DNA from: Globodera rostochiensis
Lineage: Eukaryota; Nematoda; Chromadorea; Rhabditida; Heteroderidae
DNA length: 64,000 nucleotides
Assembly: GCA_018350325.1 (NCBI GenBank)
Contig: JAEVLN010000005.1
Location: 816,142-880,141, forward strand
Direction of reading: 5' to 3'
Shown here: positions 45,721 to 56,944 of the stretch, piece after piece
Position numbering within the stretch: the stretch's first letter is position 1
How the letters are laid out: each line of letters starts with the position of its first letter
Program-made: the position numbers and the translations under genes
The notes under the pieces: generated by a model
What the model saw: only the letters and a program-made list of their open reading frames with translations
What the model was told of the DNA's origin: nothing
Databases searched by the model: none

Positions 45721-46812
45721 TTTTAATATCAAATAATTTATAAATTTAAAAATTCACATTAGAAGTTGGTAAGTTCTTTCAGTCGACTCAAAATTATTAT
45801 TTTTGCTTTCAGCATTTAACGATCAAATTTTTAAAATTTAAGCCCATGACTCATTCAGTTTTTTCGAAAAAAGAGCCTCGCATCATAGGGGCTGCTTTTT
45901 AAAAATTATTTTATCGAATTTACATAAAAATAATTTAAGCCTAAAAAAGGAAGATATTTTATATTTAAAAAAAGTAGGGACTTGTCCAACACAAAACATT
46001 TACGTGATTGGGCACATTTAACCAAATAAATAAATAAATACACATATTGATCGTGGCGAAAAGGAAAAATGGGGAGGGCGGCGGCAGCACAGCGAGGGGA
46101 GAACGGGGGAAAGGACGACGAATGAATTGCACACACTGTGACTGCCTGGACTGGCTGACACTGCTGCATTTGTCTGAGTCTGGCTGGGGGGGGGGGGGCG
46201 TTGGCGCCTCGGGGGAAGGGCCCCATAAAAATCGGAATTTATTTGGCAAAAATTTTAAGAGTCAATTATGGGACTCAGAACATCGGCGAATGGTTTGGGT
46301 GGTCTAAAACAAATTTTTTTTTGTTTTAAAATGATCTTTAAGAACACAACAAATTGGGAGAGGAGCGGTTTATTTTCGGACGTAAGTGAAATGTTGAGAA
46401 AATAAAGAAATATTTCATAACTTTTTTTGTTTCTTTTACCTAAACGAACCTTCTTAAACCTGAAATTTCTTTTTTTTAAAAAATATTTACCATCCAATAA
46501 TAATTTAAAGGTGGGCATAAAACAATTTTCTCCCGTAGGAATTCCCAGCGACAAAGGAGGAATAATAATTAAGATCCGCACCCAACGAACATTGGGCAAA
46601 ATGCTGCACTTTTTTTTGCTAATTTATTAACAAAAATCATCAAAAAATTCATTTTTTTATTGGGAGGTGCCTTATCGGCGCCGTCGCCCGCCCCAAAAGA
46701 GCCCTGGAGAGTATAAAGAAGGGGGGGGGGGGAATAGTTAAAGCCGTCGTCCAATCGATCAGACAAATTGTTGGAATTGTTGACAGCTGCAAGAGGCAGC
46801 AAAATTTGGTTG
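45721..46812. other. intergenic; repeat fragments only
   Basis: Contains long G-runs (46185-46200, 46720-46732) and a decayed GC hairpin module (about 46664-46695, GGAGGTGCCTTATCGGCGCC). No gene recognised. The missing first exon of the ADAM gene could lie here, but I found no signal-peptide frame I trust. Confidence 0.4.
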
Positions 46813-47760
46813 TCTCGGCTGACCTCGTGACTTATGTTTTTGATTTCACCCGTTCCCCTCCTCTTCAATGCGAGCAATTTATTGTGTTTACCAGTGCAAG
46901 AATTTGATGGATGACGAATCTTAATATTGTATGTAATTAATATTGGCAAAACAGAATTCTTACGAAATATTTCCAACTTTTGTAGTGTGTACAAAAATTC
47001 TGAGCAAAAATTGTTTTAATTACCGCTGCGTTCTGTGTAAACCGACCGATTAGTTTTGAAATAAACGGTGACGAGTTTTCGTAAGAACATTTAAGGTAAA
47101 TCAAATATATCCGGACAACGCATTCAAATTTAAGGCACAGGAAAAGTGCCCTAATTGCGTTGTTGAATGAAAATTATCAAGCCAAATTCTCATTTTCCAG
47201 TACATTCTTGGAAAATTTGCCAGACGCCAATTCTTTTCATATATAATTTAAAATACAGAAATACGTAATTTTTAAACTCTCGAGAAAAAAACTGACTTAA
47301 AAACAAGAGAGAAAGGACACATCAAAAGTTGGCCCCACCACTCACTGCCCGGGACAATGGCTTTTCAGGGCACAAAATGTTTTTGTTGAATTCATTGGCA
47401 ATTTTTGCCTTTTAAATTTTTATATTTTTCTTCCAGTGCTGCCAGTTGTCTTCCTATTCACCCAACATTTTTGAAATTGTGTGGAGCATTCCTTTTTCTT
47501 CCTTTTGAGTTTGAAAATAATTGGATTTTAAAATATTTTTTAGTGAAAAATGGCAAAGCGTCAGAACAAGGATGGATTCCGAATTCAAAAAATTATAAAA
47601 GATTTCTACAAACAATTTTAGGGGTTTTTATTAGAGCCCTGATAACCCCCGAGTCTAGTCTGTAGTTTACTTGAACTTGTTGAAAAGGCTGTTGCGGTAT
47701 GAATAGTGCTTCTCTCAGCTCATGCACAAATTCATCGATCCTTCGTCTTCGATTTGTCCA
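46813..47760. repeat. segmental duplication, copy 2 of 24449-25345
   Basis: Same order and orientation as copy 1, with indels. The match ends at about 47760 (TCGATTTGTCCATT), where a fragment of the unrecognised gene family begins. Confidence 0.75.
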
Positions 47761-47766
47761 TTGAAC

Positions 47767-48740
47767 TTGGCGAAATGGACGATAACTTTCACATTTCGCT
47801 CAATTCGTCGGATTTAAAACGAATTTTTAAACGTTTAAACCGACTAGAAGAGCCTATTGAAAAAATAAAAATTAAATTGAAAATAAATTTTTAAAATGAT
47901 GCAAAGTCGATGAAAGTTGCAGTTGATAATTTAATTTTGAAGAAAGATGAATTATGCACAAATTATGATAAGCGTGATGGTTTGTACAATGGCAAAACTC
48001 CAAAAGTCAATTTCAACCCAAGAAACGGTAATAAATAGGGATCGGATTTATATGTGCTAAAATCTATTTGAAGTTGCATACCAAAATATTAAAATACAAA
48101 AAACCCTCCCGGCCCCTTTTGGGTTGCCCGGAAAAAAAACCGCCAGTGTCCAAACCGATTATTCAAACCCTAAAATACAATTCTATCAAAAAGTGACTTT
48201 TGGTCCAGAAAAAAGTCTTCGAGGGCATTTTGCCCAAGAAAAAAATCAATTAATTTATAGAAGTGTTTTTTATAAATGAAAATATCGTCAGTACATTTTT
48301 TAGAAAATAGGCAAAAAACAATTCTTGAACTTTTTGACGGGTTTTAAGCAAAGAATTTTGTTTTTTAATTGTACAGATTTACAACAAATTGTTCCAAAAT
48401 TGTTGAGGAAATTGAACAAATGCTGCAAAAAAGCGATTGGAATTAGACACCGGCCAGAAGGTTCGGTCGGTACTATTCGATAAAGTACCGAAGCCTGAGT
48501 ACCGAAAAAATCCAAAAAGCCTCGGTACTTTCCCGTACCGTCTGATCTCTAATTGGAATTATGCAAATTTAAAATATTTGAAAATAGATGAATTGATTCT
48601 GCTGAAATACGACCTTTGCAAAATGGGGAATGTTCAGAAATGGGAGGAAATTGAGCAATTTCTCTTCGAATGGAAGAAAACGTAAAACAATTGGGTATTT
48701 CAAACAATGAGAAATAGGCCAAATTTGAAGAAACTCGGGC
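47767..48740 (+). pseudogene. paralogous fragments of the degraded gene family
   Basis: 47767-47895 reads LGEMDDNFHISLNSSDLKRI then FKRLNRLEEPIEK, matching the minus-strand copy near 19250. 47910-48035 reads KKDELCTNYDKRDGL and KTPKVNFNPRNG. After 48377 (acceptor TACAG) it reads LQQIVPKIVEEIEQML, and after the MITE at 48444 YANLKYLKIDELILLKYDLC and MGNVQKWEEIEQFLFEWKK. A hAT-like tip TAGGGATCGGATTTATATG at about 48036 starts a one-ended insertion. These fragments serve as empty-site references for the elements at 17924 and 28745. Confidence 0.65.
48444..48551. mobile_element. hAT-like MITE, 108 bp, word GGTACTTT
   Basis: The tips TAGACACCGGCCAGAAGG and CCGTCTGATCTCTA are flanked by an exact 8-bp duplication ATTGGAAT (48436-48443, 48552-48559). 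It interrupts the fragment QMLQKSDWN/YANLKYLK. A second, damaged copy at the same paralogous position is at 26543, so insertion preceded that duplication. Confidence 0.85.
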
Positions 48741-48979
48741 TTCATCCTTTCCCCTGTGCTCGACCAACAGCTTCTTCACCACCATTTCACTCTCCATGTG
48801 CCGCTTTTGCTCCAATACTTGGCGGCCAAATCACTCATTTTCTCTAAGGAATTTCTATGACATTCAAAGATAATAATTATGTTAAAGGTCCTTTTCAAGA
48901 AAAATAAATACAGAAATTATATTTATGATAAACGTTTAAATTAGTTCAAAAACTAAATTTTGAACTATTCAAATTTCGT
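48741..48979. other. spacer before duplication B
   Basis: This sequence lies between the gene-family fragment and the start of block B and is absent from copy A, where CCCCTGTG is followed directly by TTGCATGTAAATTT. No gene recognised. Confidence 0.45.
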
Positions 48980-49205
48980 TGCATGTAAATTTAATTGAAA
49001 TACATATGAACTAATAAATATACATGGCTAAAATTGGTATTAAAAACTGTTTAATTTTATGAATTTACAAAAAAATATATATTATTTACATACAATATGT
49101 TAAATAATATGATTGGTTAGGTATATTAATTTTGTCTTGCGTTCAATTTCCAATTTTTGTTGAATTTTATTGTTGTCCTAAATGGGCATTAATTAATTTA
49201 TGTTT

Positions 49206-49234
49206 TGGCATTATATCCGACGGATATTATGCCA
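49206..49234. promoter_or_regulatory. paired ATGCCA boxes upstream of synthetase copy B
   Basis: TGGCAT (49206-49211) and ATGCCA (49229-49234) lie 150-180 bp before the ATG at 49384, exactly as in copy A. They match the DOG-box hexamer; function inferred only. Confidence 0.45.
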
Positions 49235-49383
49235 AACATCTGATAGATGTTGCAACAGGAAATGGAAGCTGCCGATTGCATTTAATTCACAAATTCACGT
49301 GAATTTTTGTCGGCTGAGTCGGCTGCATAAATAAGCGACGCCCAGGCAAAATTTTATCAAAAAAAATTAATTTGTGCCTTAAA

Positions 49384-52162
49384 ATGAATGCGATGTTGGC
49401 ACAACTTTTTGGCATTATTTTTATATTAACCAACTTTGGTGCTATTGTGGCCCATCCTGTGGACAAAGAAAATGAGGCGGAAGCATCGACGAACAATAAA
49501 GGTAATGGCAATTTTTTAATTTTCTAATTCTTATTTTAACCGAATTAATATTATTTTTAAAATTTAAAAATATACATAAAATGATTGTTTTATGTTTTGT
49601 TTGCAGTGGACAAAGTGACTCGCAATTATGTGGAAGCATTGGTGACGGATGAAGGGCATTTGAATTCAATGCGATCGTTTGCGGTTGAATGGGCTCACAA
49701 CAATGCGCTGATTTTCAGGACAAAAGAACACCCGACAAAGTAAATAAATGGACAATTAGTCAACAAAATAAACAAACAAAATTAACAATTTTGTAAATGG
49801 ATTCAAAATTTGTTAATAAATGACAATTTTAAAACTCGCAAAATTACAGAAGCGACGTGTCAACAATTGCGCCCTCCTCACTTTTCCCGTCGCCATTTCC
49901 TCGTCAGCCATTTGAGCAAGCATTGGCAGTGCAAAAGGTGCAACTTAAATTAAAATATTTCAAGAAATATTTACAAATGTTAATACCCCCACTTAAATAT
50001 TGCTTCAAATTTGGGGCATTTTGATGGCACCCATTTTGATCACTATTTTAAATTTCAAAAAGGCGATGAACGAGCTGTACTTTCGCATCGGCACTGATTT
50101 TGAATTCTTGCAAGAAGCGTACAAAGATGTGATCGAAGCTGATGAGCACTTCCGCAACATGATGGACATGCTCAAATCAGTGCATGAGGAGGGCATTAAA
50201 CAGCCCATCACGGTGATCTTCCAGCGCGCGGTTTGTTTTTAAATATATTTTTATTACATTTTAATTTTTTTATAAAAAGAATCTAAATTCCTAACTTATA
50301 AATTTGTTTAGGATTACATGTTAAATGTGATCAAAGGCCAAAATGGAGAGGAGCCGACTTATGAAATTAAACAGGTATGTTAAGTGTTCAAATTTATTTG
50401 TATTTATTTTAAACTTTTTAGTTGGAAGTAAACTGCGGCTCAATTGCCGGCACAAGTTTGGACCGGCATGCGACCGAGCTGAACCATGTCATGCTGAAGA
50501 AGGCAGGTTTTCATGCGGCACCCGAAGATTTGCCCGAAAATTGGCCGGACAAAGCCCAGATCGAATCCATTAAAATGGCCTGGTACAAGAAATGTTTTTT
50601 TTATTCAAAATAATATTACTATGCATAATTTAAATATAATTTTTAAAACTATTAATATTAAAATCTTTATTTAGCATTGTTTAACATAAATTAATCATTT
50701 TAAATCAATCATTTAAATTCAATTTATTAACAACCAATCAAATAAAAGTGCCAAGCCTCCATTAATGGAATTCCATCGCTTTGCAGGGAATTGTATGGAA
50801 ACCCAGATGCCATTGTAGTCATTATGATCACCAATATTTCACAAACCGTTTTTGATGCCCGTTTCTTCGAGACCGAACTGGACAGAATTTCAGACGGAAA
50901 GATAAAAGTTGCACGCGTCACTTTGTCCGGATGCGAAATTAGGTGAATATTTTCAGATTTTAAGTTTGAAAAAAACTAAACTTTCTTTTTTTTTAATGTT
51001 AGTATTTATTAATTTTTGGTTAAATTAAAGATGTTCTTTGGATGAAAACTCCAATCTGCTGTTGGACGGTCGCGAGGTGGCGGTGTTGAACTCGCGATAC
51101 TCTGCGCTCGGATTTATGCCCGGCGTTCACGTAATGAATGTCAGAAAAATGATCGAACGCTCGCAAGCCATCGTAAGAAACATTTAATTATTTATTTTTA
51201 AAAACAATAGCTTATTAATAGAATAAAACAAGCATTTTAAATGACTATTAAAATAATATCTGTTATTATTTTCAATTTAATTTTATTTACAGAAAATTCC
51301 ATCGGCTTTTGTTGGATTTAGTTGCTCAAAGAAAGTTCAACAAGTAAAATTTTATTTAAAATAAATAGTATTCAAAAAATAAAAACAAATTATTTAAAAA
51401 CTTTTAAAAAAATTCAGCTTCTTGCCGAGCAAGGAATGGTGGAGCGTTTCTTCCCAAACGAAAATGATGCCGAAACCGTAAAAGCAATTCGCCAAACATT
51501 TACCGGATTGTGGTCACTGGACAAAGAAGATAAAGCAACCCAAGACCGGATTGAGGCATTTTAAATAAAATTAAAAAAATAGCTAAAATTTAAATCTAAA
51601 TTAAAATATATCCAAAAACTAAGGATGCCATTGCAAATCCCAACAATTACGTGCTGAAAACGAATATGGAATGCGGCGAATGCAATTACTTCGACGAACA
51701 ACTCGCCAACAAATTGAAGGAAATTACTCCGGCTAAGCGACCTTATTATGTTTTGATGCAAAAGCTGCGACCGATGCCTATTAAGGTCGGCGTTTGTTTC
51801 TTTTAATAAATAAATCAATTTAAAAATATTTCAACTATATTCTTTACATAATATTTAGAACATCATGATCCACCCTTTCACGCCGTCCAAGATCGACACT
51901 ATGGTCAGCGAGCTGGGCGTGTACGGAGTTCTGTTGGGCAATATGCTCACCAAGGAGGTGAGGAGTTTTTGGACAATAAAATTTTAGCATTTAAATGAAA
52001 CGTAAACACTTCGCCAAACAAATTCTGAAGAACACATTCAATTTTCTTCAGGTGAAGCACAATGTGCAACAGGGCCATCTGCTGAAGACCAAGCTGGAAA
52101 CCGCTAACGAAGGTGGCATTACGAAAGGAACGGCGGTGCACGATTCGCCCATTCTGTTTTGA
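49384..52162 (+). CDS. secreted glutathione-synthetase-like protein, copy B, 529 aa
   Basis: Same 13-exon structure as copy A, starting 49384-49501 and 49607-49739 and ending with the last exon that stops at 52160-52162. The signal peptide, the altered ATP loop (KTNMECGECN) and the GC donor in intron 10 are all retained. The coding sequence is almost identical to A; the clear amino-acid change I see is Glu for Ala just after LSGC at the end of exon 7. Introns differ by small indels, for example a shortened T-run in intron 1. The near identity implies a recent duplication or ongoing gene conversion. Confidence 0.9.
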
Positions 52163-54688
52163 AGAATTTAAAGATTTTAGGATTCAGTTTTTCCACATTT
52201 TCCACAATTGTTTTATATTATGCATAAATAGTAAAAAAATGAATGTGTGAGCAAATGGAAACCGTACGAAGCTCCGAAGAGCATTTATTGGAATAAAGGA
52301 ATCTCGCCCATCAAAAGCCCCATTAATTTGTCGCTGGGCATGTAATATTTTCATTGTCAGCTGTTGTTGCTCCGCTTGCTGTTGCTTTCAATCATTGCCC
52401 ATGTCGGGGGAGAGGACGGCAAAATGGGAACAACACCGACTTGGCATTACCCCCTCCCCCTCCATTATGGTTGGGAATACAAATTGAACCCATCATATAA
52501 AACATAGATAGGTATATGTAAGGGGTGCCTTCCCCGAGCTCTCCATCCCTACGGGGAGACGATTGCCCATGTCAGTGCTGGGGACAGGCCATGTGTCCGA
52601 AGACTTAACCCCTAATTTTGGGACTTTTAAACTCTTATTTTGGCATCCTAATTTAGGGTTTTCCGGTCCAATATCGCTATTGCCGGGCCGCGCAGCGGCC
52701 TTTCATTTCGCCGATCAGACTTAAAATTCGACACTCGGATCTTTTAAAAACATTTTCTTAGTGTCGCATTTTTCAGTGACGCTTTTTCCGGCCACGGTCA
52801 AAGTTGCTGAAACTATGCCTGTAAACCGGTGTTTTGACATTTAACTTCAAGTGAAATGCTGGTTAGATATTAAATGAAAATAACCGATTTCAAACTGTCC
52901 CAAATTCAAAAACACCTCAAAATGGACTATGGTCACAAACTAACATACCTATCAGGGATGTCGTCCGTGTCAAAAAAAAAACAGAATACGGAATTACGGA
53001 ATGACTACGGAACGCGGAATACGGACAGACTAAAAATACGGAATTTCACCGAATACGCAACGGACGACATCCAGCTCGGATTTTGCGAATGTCGAATCTC
53101 GAACCCGAATTCAAACAATTTTTCCGAATCGCTTAGTTTTTGCTTGATGAAACATTCTAGAAAATTTGAGTCTTTTAATGATACTTGTTTATAATCCTAC
53201 AATTATTAAAATATATTGTTTTCTAGAGTTAATGAAAATTTGAGACAAATCCTCCGGATGTAACTGAAGTTAAGTGCTTCGAAGTGCGTCGTGCTTTTTC
53301 GTTGATTGAAAAAGGTGAGAGACAACGCCAATTGAAGAGATGTTAGAGATAAAGGAAAAGCGAAATAGTACAATGGGTTTTTCTTGCACTTTGCTGTATG
53401 ATTCGGCATTTTTGGCATATTTTGGTGCCTTTTTTAGCCTTGAGTCTAGAAGTTTTTGCTCAATAAAGTTTGGGAGAACGAAAATTTCGGATTCTAATCG
53501 CTGCAACTTCCGCGCTGATAAGGGACTGCAAACCAATGGAACCACTTAGATCACTTGGACCAATGTTAACAACAAATTCACAAGAAAAAACTGTTAAGAT
53601 GGTATTTTGAAGAAAAAACAATTATTAAGCAAATTAGTGCACTAAAAGTGCGTCTTTTGGATGACATTTTTGATGCATAAAAAATTGACTGATTTACTAA
53701 AAATTTTATTGACGAACGCGCCTATTGGCGGCACCGCCCTTCCCCCACTTCTAAAACCAATGTTTTTTTGTATTATGCAAAACGAAACTTTTTTCATACT
53801 GAAATAAGTGTTTTTTGCTTGCCAATTAATTTGTCAGGCCCCAATGGCATTGGTATGACTTGCCTAATCGATCATTATCTGACGATGATCAGTAAATTTG
53901 ATCTGCTACTGGCCGAATATTTTCTCATATTAGTTGTGCTTCTTCTGCTGAACTTTGGTTGAGAAAGAAGTGGTCGGGTCGCCACATCAAAGAACTATTG
54001 ACTTTTAAAAAAATATAAAATTCCTTAATAAATATTTAATGAAAATTCTGTTTATTTTATGCTAATTTGTCATTAAAGAGAGTTGCCATAGACACTTTTG
54101 AAACAACTTCCAAATGTCACGCAAGACTAAATTAACAAAGTTTAATTCGGCGCGAATATTAAACTTCATGCAAGCATTTTAAACTTAAAATTAGTGCACT
54201 CACAACTTGATGGAATGTTAAAATAAAAATGGACTGTTAAAACAATTCTATTGAACCGCATAAGGCCAAAAATCGCAACTTTAAATGTATATTTAATTAG
54301 CTGTTAACTGAGCGATTTTTAGCGGAATATCAAAACATAAACGCCATTTTATGAGTCTAAGATCACAAATCAAATTTATTAATTAAATTTACTCAACTGT
54401 TATCAGAATTTTGGCAAATTGTTCAATAAATTCGGCTCTATAAAAGCAATTTCTGGATGAACCTTTGCATTTTAGACGCAAACATTAAATTATGGGTCAT
54501 CCTTTTTAAATAAATCTCATTTATTTTTTTAAATTATTCTTTTCGCTTTATTATTAGCTTAGAGTAAGGAAATGCGAATTTTTGATTAGAATTTTAAGAA
54601 AAAAAAAAGCGGAAAACAAATTTTCTTGAATATGAAATCCTATGCCTTTAAATTTTCTATCCTAATATGTAACAGAGAAAAATTGAAA
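52163..54688. other. spacer between synthetase B and secreted gene B
   Basis: 52175-53200 is specific to B and C. It includes a GC-rich stretch (52530-52710, GGCCGCGCAGCGGCC near 52687) and a partial hAT-like element at 52953-53072 (tip CAGGGATGTCGTCCGTG, word ACGGAAT, right tip CGGACGACATCC lacking the final bases). 53718-53750 carries a decayed GC hairpin module. No coding gene recognised. Confidence 0.5.
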
Positions 54689-54980
54689 ATGAATGCACAA
54701 AAGACAATTGTTGTCGCGTTTGTCATTGCCATTGCCATGCTGTCCATGGACGTGCCGTTGGTAGACGCCCAATGCTGCTTTGTTGATGGCGAGAACTGTT
54801 CGTCGTCGGGTTGTTGTACCGTCTGCCTTTGGGTTGGCCCTGAATGTACCTGCGTTGATCGTGTAAACTCTAAGCCCATAACATTTACATTTTAGTACAA
54901 ATATAATTCAGAAGCTGCCAAGTGCCGGCAATGCGGTGGAGGAAGCCGCAGACGGCACAGACACCGGCGGTTCAAAATGA
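54689..54980 (+). CDS. small secreted cysteine-rich protein, copy B
   Basis: ATG 54689. Exons 54689-54862 and 54912-54980 give 80 residues; reading through the intron gives a stop at 54893-54895 after PITFTF. The mature module is QCCFVDGENC-SSSGCC-TVCLWVGPECTC. It differs from copy A at several non-cysteine positions (for example FVDGEN for YVDGSN, LWVGPE for VFGPE) while all eight cysteines are kept. The synthetase genes next door are almost identical, so this peptide is diverging faster. Predicted secreted; family unknown. Confidence 0.72.
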
Positions 54981-55486
54981 GAGGGGACAGAATTTGAAAC
55001 GACGCAACAAACGAAGAAGTGTCGGGAACATTTTTTTAGAGTTTTAACATTTTTGTTATAAAAATTAAACAAAATTTTCGAAAAGTTTGCCGATTTTCGA
55101 ATTTAATAATAATTCAAATTTTTTTAAAACTTTTCCTTAACCATAAATGTCACTTTTGTTTGCACTGATAGACAAATTAAGTGAAAATGTCTGCATAAAT
55201 TCAAATAGTGATTAATTGCTTCTGCACTAGACAAACAAATATATCTACACATAACACTAATAAGTGTCTGGCATTTCTCACGACATAATATTAAGTAAGA
55301 TAAAACATAATTAGGCAATTACCCAAAACAAATGTTATCATAAAAACACACAAAAAAATGCTTTATAAATGAATTCGTTGGAACAAATTATGTCTTTTTT
55401 TCTCCTACCCACCAAACCATATATATATATTAATAAAATATATTTACAAAAGAAATTTTATATTCAACCTTTTGTAATCATCAACA
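54981..55486. other. spacer; inverted-repeat arm ends at 55075
   Basis: AT-rich. The mirror symmetry with the right arm stops at about 55075. TGGCAT occurs once near 55269. No gene seen. Confidence 0.5.
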
Positions 55487-56564
55487 ATGGCTACTGGCGA
55501 GAATGGGCTTTTCACCTCCGGCACTTGGACAATCGAAGACGATGGATGGTCAAAGGATGAAAGCGAGAAAGAGGACGAGGGGTACATCCCCTCCGGTGAT
55601 ACGTCAAGCGGAGACGAACAATCGTCGAAGGGGGAGGGCGACAAAGTGGATGAGGGGATTATCCCCTCCGGTGATTCGTCAAGCGGAGACGAACAATCGT
55701 TGAAGGAGGAGGGCGACAAAGTGGATGAGGGGATTATCCCCTCCGGTGATTCGTCAAGCGGAGACGAACAATCGTTGAAGGAGGAGGGCGACAAAGTGGA
55801 TGAGGGGATTATCCCCTCCGGTGATTCGTCAAGCGGAGACGAACAATCGTTGAAGGAGGAGGGCGACAAAGTGGATGAGGGGATTATCCCCTCCGGTGAT
55901 TCGTCAAGCGGAGACGATGGATTCTCGAAGGATAAGAGCTGTGGTCTTTTATCTTCCGGCGATTTGCAAGACGGTGAATTTAATTAGTCAAATTTGCTTT
56001 AATTTTAAAAATTTTAGCCAATGGGGGGGACGATTCAGCCGATTATGAAGCTTACATTCCTTCCGGCGATTTGCTTGACGGTGAATTTAATTTGTCAATT
56101 TGCTTTAATTTAAAAATTTAGCAGACAAATGGGGGTACAATCCAGCCCATTTTGAAGCTTACATTGCTTCCGGCAATTTGCAAGACGGTGAATTTATTTA
56201 ATAAATTTTTACCCTTTTAAACATTTTTAGCGGCCAAGGACGCTAATTTCAATGGCGAAGACGAATATGCTCATGAACTGAACACGAATGAAGGTGGTAT
56301 TTTAAAAGTTATGATAAAAATATATTTTTGAGTAAACTTTCACAAAAACGAATTTTTAACTGTTCAATTTTTGAGGTTTTATGCTCAGACCAATAAAGTC
56401 CCAATTCTGGTTTTAAATTGTTTAACAGAATTGAACACATTTAGCTTGATCAAAATGATAATTATTAAAAAATTAAAAAATTGTTGAATCACACTTTTGT
56501 TCGATAAATTGCAAATAACGACTAGAATTTTGCAGGTTCCGAGCACAAGGGATATGTTGTGTGA
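55487..56564 (+). CDS. acidic exon-repeat protein, 235 aa
   Basis: Exons 55487-55973, 56018-56080, 56122-56187, 56231-56293, 56536-56564; every intron is phase 1, so exons 2-4 are symmetric modules. Exon 1 starts MATGENGLFTSGTWTIEDDG and then has a 75-bp unit repeated 4.5 times (55577-55915); each unit encodes a 25-residue segment containing IPSGDSSSGDEQSLKEEGDK. Exons 2 and 3 repeat the theme at the exon level (EAYIPSGDLLD, EAYIASGNLQD). The protein is very acidic, Ser/Gly/Asp-rich, probably disordered, and has no visible signal peptide. Family unrecognised. A 3' piece of a paralogue lies at 35504-35960 (-). Confidence 0.7.
55577..55915 (+). repeat. 75-bp coding tandem repeat, 4.5 copies
   Basis: Units start at 55577, 55652, 55727, 55802 and 55877 (partial). 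Units 2-4 are practically identical while unit 1 differs at several bases, pointing to recent expansion of unit 2. Confidence 0.92.
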
Positions 56565-56944
56565 GGGTGTGTTGATGCCGAACGGCGAAAGAAGTTTCGA
56601 TGATTTTCGATCAGATGGAAGAAGCGTTGATTTCTGATCGGATGGACGGACTCATTTACTTGCTTAAAACATTTCCTTAAAAAATTGAAGAAAAAGAACC
56701 TTTCGTTTCATAGATCACACTTTTTTCATCACAACTCCGGCATATATTACCTATTTGTTGTTGGAATAAAGATGATGGAAAACAAAGTTTTTTGTTTTTA
56801 GTTTTGAATAATCAAATAACGCCGGCCTGAAAGAGAGAGGCTTTCGCTCGCATTATTCACTCCAAAATCTCACCAAAGAAAGCGTTTTATATAATCTCCC
56901 ATTTTCGGTCTTCGCAATTTTCTTTTATAAAAACAAATTGCAAA
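56565..56944. other. spacer before ZIP11, matches 35119-35500 inverted
   Basis: No gene. The block is the inverted copy of the DNA between the ZIP11 and exon-repeat pieces in locus A, confirming their common origin. Confidence 0.6.

Larger units (their letters stand above)
48980..55016 (+). repeat. segmental duplication B
   Basis: Direct copy of 29541-34507. It holds synthetase copy B and small secreted gene B. It has about 1 kb extra (52175-53200) that is shared with the inverted arm but absent from A. Confidence 0.92.
50190..55075 (+). repeat. left arm of large inverted repeat
   Basis: Pairs with 59115-64000 in opposite orientation (paired positions sum to about 114,190, drifting only a few bp). 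The arm continues beyond the window on the right side. It carries most of synthetase B, its downstream spacer and secreted gene B. Confidence 0.93.

Noticed and set aside
55444..55869. Minus-strand repeat protein frame (SPSSFNDCSSPLDESPEG repeats)
   Set aside because: It is the antisense of the 75-bp coding repeat. The plus-strand frame has the ATG, splice sites and exon continuation.
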